Notes: a model not told the origin generated them from the sequence alone. A stretch of DNA of 32,158 nt from NZQO01 sp964639255 (GCA_964639255.1 CAZXDP010000029.1:1-32158); one strand, 5' to 3'; shown: positions 1-7,916, counted from the first letter of the stretch. Numbers and translations: made by a program.

Positions 1-309
1 CAGAAGAAATCAGCAAAAAGAATACTTAGTGTTTTAGCTCCCTTCGGTCGAATGGCCCTAACCAACTATTTGATGCAAACTGTTATCTGTTGCTTTGTCT
101 ATATGAGCTACGGCCTAGGATTATACGCTACCGAAGGTCCTGTCGCCTTTACCTTGGTCGGGTTTGGCATCTTATTGTTCCAAATTATTTTCAGTCATCT
201 ATGGCTCTCCAAATTTCAGTTTGGACCTATGGAATGGCTCTGGCGATCTATTACCTATAAACGTTGGCAACCTATCAAGAAAGAGGCATTGAAGGTTACC
301 ACATTGTAG
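1..309 (+). CDS. DUF418 domain membrane protein, C-terminal part (5' end outside window)
   Basis: The reading frame is open from base 1, so this is the C-terminal ~102 residues of a longer protein; the internal ATG at 52 is not the real start. The segment reads L-A-P-F-G-R-M-A-L-T-N-Y-L-M-Q followed by two hydrophobic helices and a W-x-W-R-S-I-T-Y-K-R-W-Q-P near the end. That pattern is characteristic of the C-terminal domain of the DUF418/YeiB family, polytopic inner-membrane proteins of unknown biochemical role. It is followed after 12 bases by the next membrane-protein gene, and the four genes up to 2502 are spaced by 12, 2 and 1 bases, so they are very probably one operon. The family call is from motif recognition; function is unknown. 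Confidence 0.85.
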   Translation, partial: QKKSAKRILSVLAPFGRMALTNYLMQTVICCFVYMSYGLGLYATEGPVAFTLVGFGILLFQIIFSHLWLSKFQFGPMEWLWRSITYKRWQPIKKEALKVTTL

Positions 310-321
310 ATATATAAGCGT

Positions 322-918
322 ATGAAACTAGCTAAATTTTTCTGGATAACGGGTGCACTACTCATCAATGTTACGATTGGTTTCTATATCTATTTGCAAA
401 GTAAGGCTCCCTTGGATATCGCAGAAAGATATACCCATATGAACGACCAGTGGGCGCTATTTGCAGGGCATTGGAAAATTGAGTTTTTGTTGATGACCAT
501 CATCTTAATTGCTGCTTTGTATTTCGCTTTTCGACTAAAGGATGTCAACTGGACCATCGTTTCTGTAGGCCAAAGTATCATTTTGCTCACCTATCCGCTT
601 ATGTTGGGAGGATATGCCAACACCCCGGTTGAAGTAGCCGAAATGGCCAACCAGATGGCCCTAACCACTTTTGTATTTGGCAACATGATTTTTATGGTCG
701 GTTTGTTTTGTCTTTATATGAAAACCCAGCTGTTGCGAAATTGGATAAAATACGTTGCTGTGACACTTGCAGCAGCTAGCAGCATTCTCTTTCTTTTGGT
801 TTTCATTGAGCTTATAGCTTGGGGAGAAGCGCTGTTCGTCGCGCCTATGATCAACATTTTATACTTGTTAAACGCTTATTACGGAACTAAAATCAAAGTC
901 GATTCATTAAAAACTTAA
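322..918 (+). CDS. Polytopic membrane protein, unknown function
   Basis: This 198-residue protein is mostly hydrophobic, with about six likely transmembrane segments (roughly residues 5-24, 50-70, 77-95, 112-132, 141-163 and 167-187). I do not recognise a named family and see no catalytic motif. Charged residues are confined to short loops, and the C-terminus ends in a short basic tail. It begins 12 bases after the DUF418 gene and ends 2 bases before the amidohydrolase, so it is very likely cotranscribed and possibly a partner of the neighbouring membrane proteins. A real gene is supported by the operon spacing and the coherent helix pattern; the role is open. Confidence 0.85.
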   Translation: MKLAKFFWITGALLINVTIGFYIYLQSKAPLDIAERYTHMNDQWALFAGHWKIEFLLMTIILIAALYFAFRLKDVNWTIVSVGQSIILLTYPLMLGGYANTPVEVAEMANQMALTTFVFGNMIFMVGLFCLYMKTQLLRNWIKYVAVTLAAASSILFLLVFIELIAWGEALFVAPMINILYLLNAYYGTKIKVDSLKT

Positions 919-920
919 TA

Positions 921-1877
921 ATGATGAAATTTTTACTTCTAGCGATTTCTTTCACTCTTTTACAAATTACACTTCTCGCACAAGTTGATAGCGCTGTATT
1001 TACTGAAAAATACACCGGACCCATCATCGATATGCACATCCACGCATATGATGAGGGACACCCGTTCTTTGGAATGACTCACCCGCCAACGTTGCGCAAT
1101 AAAACATATAAGGGCGCTACATCGGCTGCTGACCAAAAAAAGCAGGTAATTTCAAAATTTAAGGAACACAATATCGTTCGGGCCGTTGTAACCCACGGCG
1201 AACTTTGGGACAATGGTGGAAATACGGTGTTGCATATTGGGCAAGCTGATAAGGACACAGCCACCTTAAGGCAACAGTTCAATTCTGGGAAATTACAAGT
1301 TCTTGCAGAAATAGCGCCGTTTTATGAAGGTTTTCAGGCTAATGACGATACATTGATGACCTATTATGCGCTAGCAGAAAAATTGAATATTCCTGTTGGG
1401 ATTCACGTCTTTCCTGGGGGACCCAACTACGGTTTGCAACTCATGCCACAAATTTTGGGCAAAATGCGAGCGAAAAATGCAAATCCGCTACAATTAGAAG
1501 AGGTGTTGGTCGCATTTCCCGAACTCAAAATATATATCATGCACGGTGGTTGGCCGTTCGTAGATGAGGTAAAAGCCCTGATGTATATGCATCCCAACTT
1601 GTATGTAGATATTGCTGTGATTAATTGGATACTCCCCCAGAAAGAGCTGGAAAACTATGTCAAATCCCTAATCGATGCCGGTTTTGGCAGTCGAATAATG
1701 TACGGAAGCGATCAAATGGTTTGGGCGGAAACCATAAGGGACGGAATAGCTTCCGTAAATAAAATGCCTTTTCTTAGCCTAGAACAGAAGGCGGATATAT
1801 TTTACAACAACGCAGCTCGGTTCTTAACGCTTAGCGAAGAACAGATAAAGGCAGACCAACATAAAAAATGGAAGTAA
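921..1877 (+). CDS. Exported amidohydrolase family (TIM-barrel) metal-dependent hydrolase
   Basis: The protein (318 residues; ATG at 921, or 924 giving one residue less) starts with a Sec signal peptide ending near L-L-A-Q, so it acts outside the cytoplasm. The mature part has the amidohydrolase superfamily metal ligands in order: D-M-H-I-H (His39, His41), I-H-V-F (His162), M-H-G-G-W (His208) and Y-G-S-D (Asp264), all on the expected barrel strands. This fits the Amidohydro_2 (TIM-barrel, dihydroorotase/decarboxylase-like) branch, which cleaves C-N or C-C bonds or removes carboxyl groups; the substrate cannot be read from sequence. It sits between two membrane-protein genes with 2- and 1-base gaps. 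An exported member is less common than a cytosolic one. Confidence 0.9.
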   Translation: MMKFLLLAISFTLLQITLLAQVDSAVFTEKYTGPIIDMHIHAYDEGHPFFGMTHPPTLRNKTYKGATSAADQKKQVISKFKEHNIVRAVVTHGELWDNGGNTVLHIGQADKDTATLRQQFNSGKLQVLAEIAPFYEGFQANDDTLMTYYALAEKLNIPVGIHVFPGGPNYGLQLMPQILGKMRAKNANPLQLEEVLVAFPELKIYIMHGGWPFVDEVKALMYMHPNLYVDIAVINWILPQKELENYVKSLIDAGFGSRIMYGSDQMVWAETIRDGIASVNKMPFLSLEQKADIFYNNAARFLTLSEEQIKADQHKKWK

Positions 1878-1878
1878 A

Positions 1879-2502
1879 GTGAAAAAAACGATCTACACGA
1901 AAAATTATTTTTTTGCTTTGAGCAGTATTATTTTCATCTTGAGCCTTATAGCGTTTTCAGATAATATGATTACCGATATTGATCAACCCAGCAATAGCAA
2001 TCCGTATTTGCTCATCCATGGTGTCATCATGTTTGCGTGGACCATCGTACTGCTCATTCAAACGAATCACATTCGTAGATTGAATATTCAACAGCATATG
2101 CGTTTCGGTAAAATCGGTTTTATAATCGCCATACTGATGCTCGTTAGTATTAATTTTCTCGCGTATACGGGCCCCGATTTTGTGGATTTACCTTTTTTTG
2201 GAAAAGCCAACCGTGTCTTTGTGCCCGCTTTTGCCCTGATGTTACTTTGTGCATATCTAAAACGAAATAATAAAATATTGCACCGCTACCTCATTTTTAC
2301 TGGAATGCTACTTTGTATGGAGCCTATTTTAAGTCGATTTTGTGGTAACCTAGGAATGAACCCAGCAGTGTATGCCTTTCCTATTTGGTTATTGCTTTGG
2401 GTGTCGCTATTTATATACGATGTGGTGGCGCGCCGAAAAATACATCCTATCCTCTACGGCGGATTTCTCTTCTTCTTGCTGGTATATGGAATGGTAAGTT
2501 AA
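1879..2502 (+). CDS. Polytopic membrane protein with conserved-looking histidines, unknown function
   Basis: A 207-residue protein with a GTG start one base after the amidohydrolase stop, which argues for translational coupling. It has about six transmembrane helices. Histidines lie at helix edges in the patterns L-L-I-H-G-V-I-M-F-A-W, Q-Q-H-M-R-F-G and L-H-R-Y-L-I-F-T-G. This arrangement resembles DUF2306-like or haem-binding helical membrane proteins, but that is only a pattern resemblance. It is the last gene of the 1-2502 operon, and no clear intrinsic terminator follows. Function unknown. Confidence 0.8.
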   Translation: MKKTIYTKNYFFALSSIIFILSLIAFSDNMITDIDQPSNSNPYLLIHGVIMFAWTIVLLIQTNHIRRLNIQQHMRFGKIGFIIAILMLVSINFLAYTGPDFVDLPFFGKANRVFVPAFALMLLCAYLKRNNKILHRYLIFTGMLLCMEPILSRFCGNLGMNPAVYAFPIWLLLWVSLFIYDVVARRKIHPILYGGFLFFLLVYGMVS

Positions 2503-2740
2503 GTATTCTGAATCGAAATAACAGTCGTCCAAGCCCTTGCTAATCGCTGACGATGATTGTTAAGGAGTACCTTCTTGTGATCGTCCGAATGCTGGCTTTG
2601 GCCCTATTGAGTGAATTCCTGAATTTTAGGAGCATTTTGTTGTATTCTCCTTATAGGTTTTCTTCAGCAATTGCTATTTACAGAATACGATTAAAAAATG
2701 GCAACAGCCCGCTAGGGACAACTGTAAAAATTTTGTAAAT

Positions 2741-2748
2741 TACCTTTA
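2741..2748 (+). promoter_or_regulatory. Possible -7 box for the small membrane protein at 2766
   Basis: TACCTTTA differs by one base from the flavobacterial -7 consensus TAnnTTTG and lies 17 bases before the ATG at 2766. No clear TTG is seen at the expected distance upstream, so support is weak. Confidence 0.35.
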
Positions 2749-2765
2749 AATTATAATTTGCTAAT

Positions 2766-3062
2766 ATGAGCTACGGCGCGGGACACGTTCTGGATATGAT
2801 CAATAGGATGAAGCAGAACCGAGCAATGCGGCCTTCAAAACGCTCCAAATTCAAAGAAAATAATCGCGAGGCCATCCATGCGATCACCCCAATATACGAA
2901 CGTCCTAATTTCAGAACTGTTTCTAAGGAACAACTCGATAGCGTTAAAAAACAGATACAGGCGCGCGCAGCCGTCGATCGAATCAAGGAACGCATCATCT
3001 ATATCATTTGTATTACGGTCGTAATCGGAATGTTCATTTACTTTTGGGGGTGGCTAATATAA
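2766..3062 (+). CDS. Small conserved flavobacterial protein with C-terminal membrane anchor
   Basis: This 98-residue protein starts M-S-Y-G-A-G-H-V-L-D-M-I-N-R-M-K-Q-N-R, a start I recognise as recurring in flavobacterial hypothetical proteins. The first 75 residues are hydrophilic and strongly basic (R-P-S-K-R-S-K-F-K), and the last ~22 residues form one hydrophobic helix ending W-G-W-L-I. It therefore looks like a tail-anchored protein with a cytoplasmic basic domain. No function is known to me. It stands alone, with 263 bases before it and 157 after. Confidence 0.75.
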   Translation: MSYGAGHVLDMINRMKQNRAMRPSKRSKFKENNREAIHAITPIYERPNFRTVSKEQLDSVKKQIQARAAVDRIKERIIYIICITVVIGMFIYFWGWLI

Positions 3063-3219
3063 GGCAATATATAAAATCTGTTATTTACCTCGCCATTGGT
3101 TGAGTTTCGAGGATAGCTTGGTATTTTCAAATAAATCTATATTTTAATAATTACAGTTAACATTTCACTATAGCATTGAGATAGGTATAGGCTTTGCAAA
3201 ATAATTTAATAACATCAAA

Positions 3220-3447
3220 ATGATGGAAAAGGCTTGGATATTAGCAATCGCGATCACGCTCTTTGTGACCATCACCTTGATCATCTGGAGGGTGACCCTA
3301 AAATACTTCCGAAAGAAACACGGTACTGACAGGAAGACTATTTGGGGCGCCCGATTGTATTATTGGCAGGAAATTATCTACCTAAGTACAGGCATTACTA
3401 TTTTGGTGCTCTTCCTATTAAAATGGGCGAATATTATATACTGGTAA
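3220..3447 (+). CDS. Small two-helix membrane protein, unknown function
   Basis: A 75-residue protein (ATG at 3220, or 3223) with two hydrophobic helices, about residues 5-27 and 52-72. They are joined by a basic loop containing Y-F-R-K-K-H-G-T-D-R-K. The hydrophobicity is well organised and there is a plausible AT-rich upstream region, so I take it as real, but no family is recognised. Both termini would face the same side of the membrane. Confidence 0.6.
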   Translation: MMEKAWILAIAITLFVTITLIIWRVTLKYFRKKHGTDRKTIWGARLYYWQEIIYLSTGITILVLFLLKWANIIYW

Positions 3448-3528
3448 CGATTAAAGAATTAAAATGAAGCGGCCAACGACGAGAAGAGCAACTCACAACT
3501 TGTAGCGCTATGTTTCTTCATGATACTT

Positions 3529-4623
3529 TCAGAAAGTATACCCGATTCGGATATCGAAAAAATCGGCTACGTGCCGGTGCGCCTTCAAACTGAACCCAGC
3601 GAAAAAATTTTTATGGAGGTGATAGGTCAACGCATAGCGTTGGTACACATCGTCATTTACACGATATTCGTTGAAATAATAAACCCCCAGCTGCTGGCTA
3701 AAGGTGACCCTGCCAAGCCAAAACTCGTGTCCCAATAGTGCGCCGCCCTGCACAAATGAATTGTTAGAATCCTCGAGCTCCAATTGCCTTTTTCTCGAAA
3801 AATCCAAAATGAGCTCCGTTCCTCCGGTAAGGGCACTTCTACCGCCAATCCACCGGCTATAGGTAGCCGCGATGCCCGATACATAGAATTTGTCTTTATC
3901 TCCTACTGTAGCATTACTCCAACCGGAAAAATGCAACAACGACCACCGTGTTGTTCTTTCGGGAGGCCGACGTTTCCCCAAGCGGTCCAGATCTGGAAAT
4001 ACAACCGGAACGATGCTTTTACTCACCCCCAAGCTAAGAGTTGGAAAATTAAGGCCTTTATTGGGCGTACTCACGCCACCGTTACTGGTGTGATTGTAAT
4101 TGGCAGACAACCGAAGGCTCCACTGGTCGGTAAGCCTATATTGAACCCCAGCTCCTGCCAGGAGCACAAAACTAAGGTGGGTGCTGTACGACTCGTTCAA
4201 CGGATTACTAACTTCATCGTACGGATTGGTGAGGTAGGCCCCGCCCAAACCCATTCTAAAGAAATAGTTCCATCGCTTTTGGGTATTGAAATACGGTTCG
4301 GCATAACCCAATGCCAGTAGTCCGTGGCCCAAGATATCGGGATTGTCCCAACTCCAAAAAGAGAGGCTCGCCCCCACCTTTGGGAAACAACTGCAAAATT
4401 CCCAAGCCTTTTGCGTAAGCAGCAATTTCCCCCAATCTACCGATATTCCGTAGGGATACGCATCGTCTATTTCCCTTAGGGAGGCAGTATGTTTAATAAG
4501 AAATCCATAGTCAGCACTAACCCCAAGCACGGTGGGCCTTGCCGATAGGCTGTTGGCTTCTTGTTGTGCTTGCATAAAGAAGTGCAAGCTTAGGGCTATC
4601 GTTAGAAATATGATTTTTCGCAC
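3529..4623 (-). CDS. PagL-like acyloxyacyl hydrolase / lipid A 3-O-deacylase, outer-membrane barrel
   Basis: The protein is an exported beta-barrel. From the GTG at 4623 it has 364 residues with a clean signal peptide (basic V-R-K, hydrophobic core, M-Q-A-Q). The longer start at 4683 would place an unlikely polar extension before it. The key motif is N-H-T-S-N-G-G-V-S-T-P-N-K-G-L-N-F with His178 and Ser180. It matches the HxSNxG active-site block of PagL enzymes, which remove the 3-O-linked acyl chain of lipid A in the outer membrane. Many amphipathic strands with aromatic girdle residues and a terminal Tyr-Thr-Phe support a barrel. At ~340 mature residues it is about twice the length of classical PagL, as is usual for Bacteroidetes members. 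I could not assign the acidic triad residue with certainty. The gene is monocistronic, on the opposite strand to its neighbours. Confidence 0.82.
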   Translation of the reverse strand: MRKIIFLTIALSLHFFMQAQQEANSLSARPTVLGVSADYGFLIKHTASLREIDDAYPYGISVDWGKLLLTQKAWEFCSCFPKVGASLSFWSWDNPDILGHGLLALGYAEPYFNTQKRWNYFFRMGLGGAYLTNPYDEVSNPLNESYSTHLSFVLLAGAGVQYRLTDQWSLRLSANYNHTSNGGVSTPNKGLNFPTLSLGVSKSIVPVVFPDLDRLGKRRPPERTTRWSLLHFSGWSNATVGDKDKFYVSGIAATYSRWIGGRSALTGGTELILDFSRKRQLELEDSNNSFVQGGALLGHEFWLGRVTFSQQLGVYYFNEYRVNDDVYQRYALTYHLHKNFFAGFSLKAHRHVADFFDIRIGYTF

Positions 4624-4787
4624 GTAAACTTTAGTAATTCTTGGAATTTCTTCTGAATCAAATATAAAGAACCAGCACACCACTTAAACTGAATACCTTG
4701 AAATTATTTTTTTAAGTTGTACGAAGGGTGCAATTATAGCCTTGGTTAATTATGTGTTAATCAGAATAAGCACTATTCCATATAACG

Positions 4788-4795
4788 TATCTTTG
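4788..4795 (+). promoter_or_regulatory. Flavobacterial -7 promoter box for the carbonic anhydrase gene
   Basis: TATCTTTG is an exact match to TAnnTTTG. Transcription would begin near 4802, giving a leader of about 24 bases to the ATG at 4826. Because it lies inside the longer reading frame that begins at 4742, it argues that 4826 is the true start. A TTG at the usual upstream distance is not evident. Confidence 0.6.
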
Positions 4796-4825
4796 TTTAA
4801 CAAACAATATAAAAAGTTAAACATT

Positions 4826-5575
4826 ATGAAATATCTAGTGCTTCTACTCGTAATGGTTTCCGCTGTAGCTACGGCGCAAACCTCTAAAATTGACAGACTA
4901 CTCGATTTACAACAGGATGTCTATTTTGCCGATCGCGATAGCGCCTACGCCGATCCTTACTACGGTTTAAAGAAACTCATTTACGGCAACAAACGATTTG
5001 CCGAAAATAAGAGCATCAACCCCAGACAAACTGATGCCGATTTAAAGAACAATGAACTGGGCCAAAAGCCATTCGCCACCATCATTGGTTGTGCCGATAG
5101 TAGGGTTCCCAACGAAATCATTTTTGATCAAGGTGTGGGCGATCTATTCATCACCCGAACCGCAGGGCAGGTAATGGCCGAAGCATCTTATGGAACGATT
5201 GAATATGCCACGGTAGCACTTAATACCAAACTTATTGTGGTGCTTGGTCACGAGAGCTGTGGCGCCGTTGATGCTGCTATGAAACTGCCTGAAAATCCGC
5301 CCGGGCACGTTGTAACTCTCATTAACGCCATCAAGCCGGCAGCCCTGCGAGCAAAAGCGGCAAATTTGGATACCAAGCAGGAACTGGATTTGGCCGTACG
5401 ATCGAACGTACTGGAACAAGTAAATTTGCTGCGTAACCTAGAACCTATATTGAGTCGAAAATTTCAAGCGGAGGAAACACTCATCGTAGGCGCTGTATAT
5501 AATTTAAACTCCGGAAAAGTCGATTTTCTTGAGGAAACTATTACGAGTCTTCCTAAATTTACCGGCTCACGTTAA
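4826..5575 (+). CDS. Exported beta-class carbonic anhydrase
   Basis: The enzyme interconverts CO2 and bicarbonate using a zinc ion. From the ATG at 4826 it has 249 residues with a Sec signal peptide (M-K-Y-L-V-L-L-L-V-M, cleavage near A-T-A-Q), so it should act in the periplasm. The beta-CA signatures are complete: I-I-G-C-A-D-S-R (Cys89, with the Asp91/Arg93 dyad) and G-H-E-S-C-G-A-V (His142, Cys145) supply the three zinc ligands. The next gene, an outer-membrane barrel of DUF2490, begins 11 bases after the stop and ends at a strong terminator, so the two form a transcription unit. The -7 box at 4788 and the signal peptide both favour the 4826 start over 4742. Confidence 0.93.
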   Translation: MKYLVLLLVMVSAVATAQTSKIDRLLDLQQDVYFADRDSAYADPYYGLKKLIYGNKRFAENKSINPRQTDADLKNNELGQKPFATIIGCADSRVPNEIIFDQGVGDLFITRTAGQVMAEASYGTIEYATVALNTKLIVVLGHESCGAVDAAMKLPENPPGHVVTLINAIKPAALRAKAANLDTKQELDLAVRSNVLEQVNLLRNLEPILSRKFQAEETLIVGAVYNLNSGKVDFLEETITSLPKFTGSR

Positions 5576-5586
5576 GAATTTTCACT

Positions 5587-6282
5587 ATGAAGAAATCCAT
5601 ATTACCCTTACTTCTCACCTTTTTTGTCGCTACCGCTTGGGCCCAAGGCCCCGATGAAGAGCAATTAGGTGCGTGGTATATGTATTTTTGGAACACACAA
5701 TTTGGAGAGTCGAATTGGGGTTTGCAAGGGGATTATCAATATCGTGACTGGCGCGGCCTAGGCGATAGGGAACAATTGCTGCTTCGAACGGGGGTGACGT
5801 ATGAGCCTACAAATTCCGGTGTGAAGTTCACCCTTGGATACGCCAATATCACCACGGGGCAATATGGTACGGAAATCGATGCGCCCGTATCGGAGAATAG
5901 AATTTACCAGGAAGCACTGTTCTCAAACACAATATTATCGAGGCTTCTGCTAACACACCGGTTTCGATACGAGCAGCGCTGGGTAGAAGATCAAGACTTT
6001 AGAACGCGCTACCGTTATAACCTCTTTATTAATGTTCCCCTAAACGACAGCAGTTTGATGAAGAATACGGTTTATTTGGCACTATACAATGAAATTTTCA
6101 TCAACGGAGAGCGCTCGATTGGCGAGGGCAGACGTGTTGGCTATTTCGACCGCAACCGTACATATTTAGGCGTAGGATACGCAATAAGCGATGCTATGCG
6201 CGTCCAATTGGGGTGGATGGAGCAAACTACGGCAAATTGGCAGAAGGGGCAGCTTCAGTTCAGCCTACACCACACCTTTTAA
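5587..6282 (+). CDS. DUF2490 outer-membrane beta-barrel protein
   Basis: A 231-residue protein with a signal peptide ending A-W-A-Q. The mature part consists of alternating amphipathic strands (L-G-A-W-Y-M-Y-F-W-N, W-G-L-Q-G-D-Y-Q-Y-R, a repeated R-F-R-Y-E-Q-R-W block) and ends in a C-terminal phenylalanine (H-H-T-F), which is typical of outer-membrane barrels. The pattern identifies DUF2490, a Bacteroidetes and proteobacterial family of about this length without a proven role. Lying 11 bases behind the exported carbonic anhydrase, it could be a pore for bicarbonate or another anion, but this is inference from position only. Confidence 0.85.
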   Translation: MKKSILPLLLTFFVATAWAQGPDEEQLGAWYMYFWNTQFGESNWGLQGDYQYRDWRGLGDREQLLLRTGVTYEPTNSGVKFTLGYANITTGQYGTEIDAPVSENRIYQEALFSNTILSRLLLTHRFRYEQRWVEDQDFRTRYRYNLFINVPLNDSSLMKNTVYLALYNEIFINGERSIGEGRRVGYFDRNRTYLGVGYAISDAMRVQLGWMEQTTANWQKGQLQFSLHHTF

Positions 6283-6304
6283 TGCTGGCATTTTGATATG
6301 TTGT

Positions 6305-6331
6305 AAAAGCTCCTTTTTAGGAGCTTTTTTT
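6305..6331 (+). terminator. Intrinsic terminator after the carbonic anhydrase-DUF2490 unit
   Basis: A perfect 10-base-pair stem (6305-6314 with 6319-6328) has a TTTT loop and is followed by a continuous T run on the plus strand. It begins 22 bases after the DUF2490 stop. Confidence 0.9.
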
Positions 6332-6440
6332 GTTGCTGAAAATGTGCTATCAATTCTGAATAAAGCATCTCTCTATAAAATAGCAAATTCATTTGCTCAG
6401 GGTTTTGTATCTTCAACCATCTAAAATAAATTCTGCACAG

Positions 6441-6812
6441 ATGAACTTAGGAGCCTTTTCCATAAGCCTTGCCGTTCGCGACATCCATAAATCGAAAGCC
6501 TTTTACGAAGCGTTGGGCTTTTCAGATATGGGAGGTAATATATCGCAAAAATGGCTTATTATGAAAAACGGAAATGCCATTATTGGACTGTTCGAAGGTA
6601 TGTTCGAGCAGAATGTCATCACCTTTAATCCGGGATGGGACGAAAATGCGCAACCTATCGATCCGTTTGATGATGTTAGGGCCATTCAAGAACAATTGAA
6701 GAAAAAAGGTATAACCGTGAACACCGAGACCGATGCCAAGACCTCTGGGCCAGGACACATTACCCTAACCGACCCAGATGGAAACCAGATATTGATCGAT
6801 CAGCATCGATAG
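6441..6812 (+). CDS. VOC (glyoxalase/bleomycin-resistance-like) family protein
   Basis: A 123-residue protein of the vicinal oxygen chelate fold. The N-terminal half reads S-L-A-V-R-D-I-H-K-S-K-A-F-Y-E-A-L-G-F, and the C-terminal half has G-P-G-H-I-T-L-T-D-P-D-G-N-Q-I-L-I-D, the standard start and end of a single VOC domain. The start at 6441 is preferred over 6393 because homologues begin just before the first beta strand. The likely role is a small metal-dependent isomerase, dioxygenase or ligand-binding protein; the substrate is not determinable. It is followed 48 bases later by the DUF2200 gene on the same strand. Confidence 0.88.
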   Translation: MNLGAFSISLAVRDIHKSKAFYEALGFSDMGGNISQKWLIMKNGNAIIGLFEGMFEQNVITFNPGWDENAQPIDPFDDVRAIQEQLKKKGITVNTETDAKTSGPGHITLTDPDGNQILIDQHR

Positions 6813-6860
6813 GAGGCTATAAGTAAATCTTTAAATTGCCTACGAACAAGATAACAGTAT

Positions 6861-7217
6861 ATGAGCCAAAACAACCAAGATGAACGCATCGCGCGAATGA
6901 CTTTCGCATCGGTATACCCACATTACGTTACTAAAGTAACCAAGAAAGGTCGTACATTACAAGAACTTCATAGTATAATACAATGGCTCACTGGTTTTAC
7001 GGAAAAAGAAATTGAAAGCTCATTGGAGAAAAAGGTAACCTTTCAAGAGTTTTTTGAAAATGCTGAGCTTCATCCCAATGCACACCTCATTTCTGGTGTT
7101 ATTTGCGGTTATCGCGTAGAGCATATTGCCAATGAATTAACCCAGAAAGTGCGCTATCTTGACAAATTAGTCGATGAGCTCGCGAAGGGGAAGAAAATGG
7201 AAAAAATTATGAGATAA
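6861..7217 (+). CDS. DUF2200 family cytosolic protein
   Basis: A 118-residue protein. Its sequence R-I-A-R-M-T-F-A-S-V-Y-P-H-Y-V-T-K, the W-L-T-G-F block and I-S-G-V-I-C-G-Y-R-V-E are characteristic of DUF2200, a small conserved cytosolic family of unknown function. There is no signal peptide or membrane segment. The length matches the family and both ends look complete. It ends just before a strong hairpin terminator shared with the convergent fasciclin gene. Confidence 0.9.
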   Translation: MSQNNQDERIARMTFASVYPHYVTKVTKKGRTLQELHSIIQWLTGFTEKEIESSLEKKVTFQEFFENAELHPNAHLISGVICGYRVEHIANELTQKVRYLDKLVDELAKGKKMEKIMR

Positions 7218-7220
7218 AAA

Positions 7221-7246
7221 AAGCCCTGGCGTGAGCCAGGGCTTTT
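7221..7246 (+). terminator. Intrinsic terminator after DUF2200, possibly bidirectional
   Basis: A perfect 10-base-pair stem (7221-7230 with 7235-7244) has a GTGA loop, a short T run on the plus strand and an A run on its upstream side that would serve as a T run for the minus strand. It sits between convergent genes ending at 7217 and 7264. Confidence 0.9.
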
Positions 7247-7263
7247 AAGTTGATGTGTCTACT

Positions 7264-7884
7264 TTAGGCTTTAGGCATTACCACTTTATCAATGGCGTGA
7301 ATTACCCCGTTAGAAGCATCTACATCGGCCATCACAACGGTAGCAGTATTTCCTTTGGCATCGGTTACTTGAACCTTATCATTTTTCAAGGACAATACGA
7401 GATTCTCACCTTGTAAGGTTGTTACTCGATATTTATTATCATTGTCCTGGATTGCCTTAATAACATCGGCAGCTTTCCATTCTCCAGAAACTACGTGGTA
7501 CTTTGCCAGTCCTTGCAATTGTTCCTTGTTTTCCTCTTTCATAAGGTTATCCAAGGTGTTTTTCGGTACCGCGTTAAAAGCGTCGTTGGTTGGAGCAAAC
7601 ACGGTGTATTCGCCTTCCTCCATAAAAGTTTCCGCTAATCCGGCTTGTTTTAGAGCAGATACCAAGGTAGAGAACTGATCGTTGCCCATAGCTTTGGCAG
7701 CGATAGTATTCTGCTCAAATTCCTGCTTCGCCATCATAGCCTCTTCTTCGGCCTTCTTTTGAGCCTCCATTTCCATTCGTTCAGCTTCTGCCTTCGCTTC
7801 GGCTTCTTTTTTCTCATTATCGTTGCAAGAGGTGAACAAGAATGCCACCACTGCCAGTGATAAAAAAACTGATTTCATTTTCAT
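7264..7884 (-). CDS. Fasciclin (FAS1) domain lipoprotein
   Basis: From the ATG at 7884 the protein has 206 residues. It begins with a lipoprotein signal (F-L-F-T-S-C, lipid Cys about residue 20) and then a ~40-residue highly charged Glu/Lys/Ala/Met stretch likely to be a helical spacer. One FAS1 domain fills the rest. FAS1 hallmarks are T-V-F-A-P-T-N-D-A-F (H1 region), Y-H-V-V-S-G-E and the C-terminal N-G-V-I-H-A-I-D-K-V. FAS1 domains mediate adhesion or matrix binding on the cell surface. The longer start at 7911 is excluded because the promoter box at 7909-7916 overlaps it. The gene is monocistronic. Confidence 0.92.
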   Translation of the reverse strand: MKMKSVFLSLAVVAFLFTSCNDNEKKEAEAKAEAERMEMEAQKKAEEEAMMAKQEFEQNTIAAKAMGNDQFSTLVSALKQAGLAETFMEEGEYTVFAPTNDAFNAVPKNTLDNLMKEENKEQLQGLAKYHVVSGEWKAADVIKAIQDNDNKYRVTTLQGENLVLSLKNDKVQVTDAKGNTATVVMADVDASNGVIHAIDKVVMPKA

Positions 7885-7908
7885 AACGTTGATTTTATTT
7901 GTTTTGAA

Positions 7909-7916
7909 CAAAGATA
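7909..7916 (-). promoter_or_regulatory. Flavobacterial -7 box for the fasciclin gene
   Basis: On the minus strand the bases read TATCTTTG, an exact TAnnTTTG match. Transcription would start near 7902, leaving a leader of about 18 bases to the ATG at 7884. Confidence 0.6.

Noticed and set aside
2553..2738. 61-codon frame between the first operon and the small membrane protein
   Set aside because: It overlaps the predicted promoter region of the next gene, has no recognisable domain, and its composition looks like intergenic DNA. I treat 2503-2765 as non-coding.
3784..4320. 178-codon plus-strand frame
   Set aside because: It lies wholly antisense to the PagL-like gene, whose signal peptide, motif and barrel pattern are convincing. 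The plus-strand product has no coherent features.
4742..4825. Upstream start extending the carbonic anhydrase
   Set aside because: A consensus -7 box at 4788-4795 lies inside it, and the extension would bury the signal peptide.
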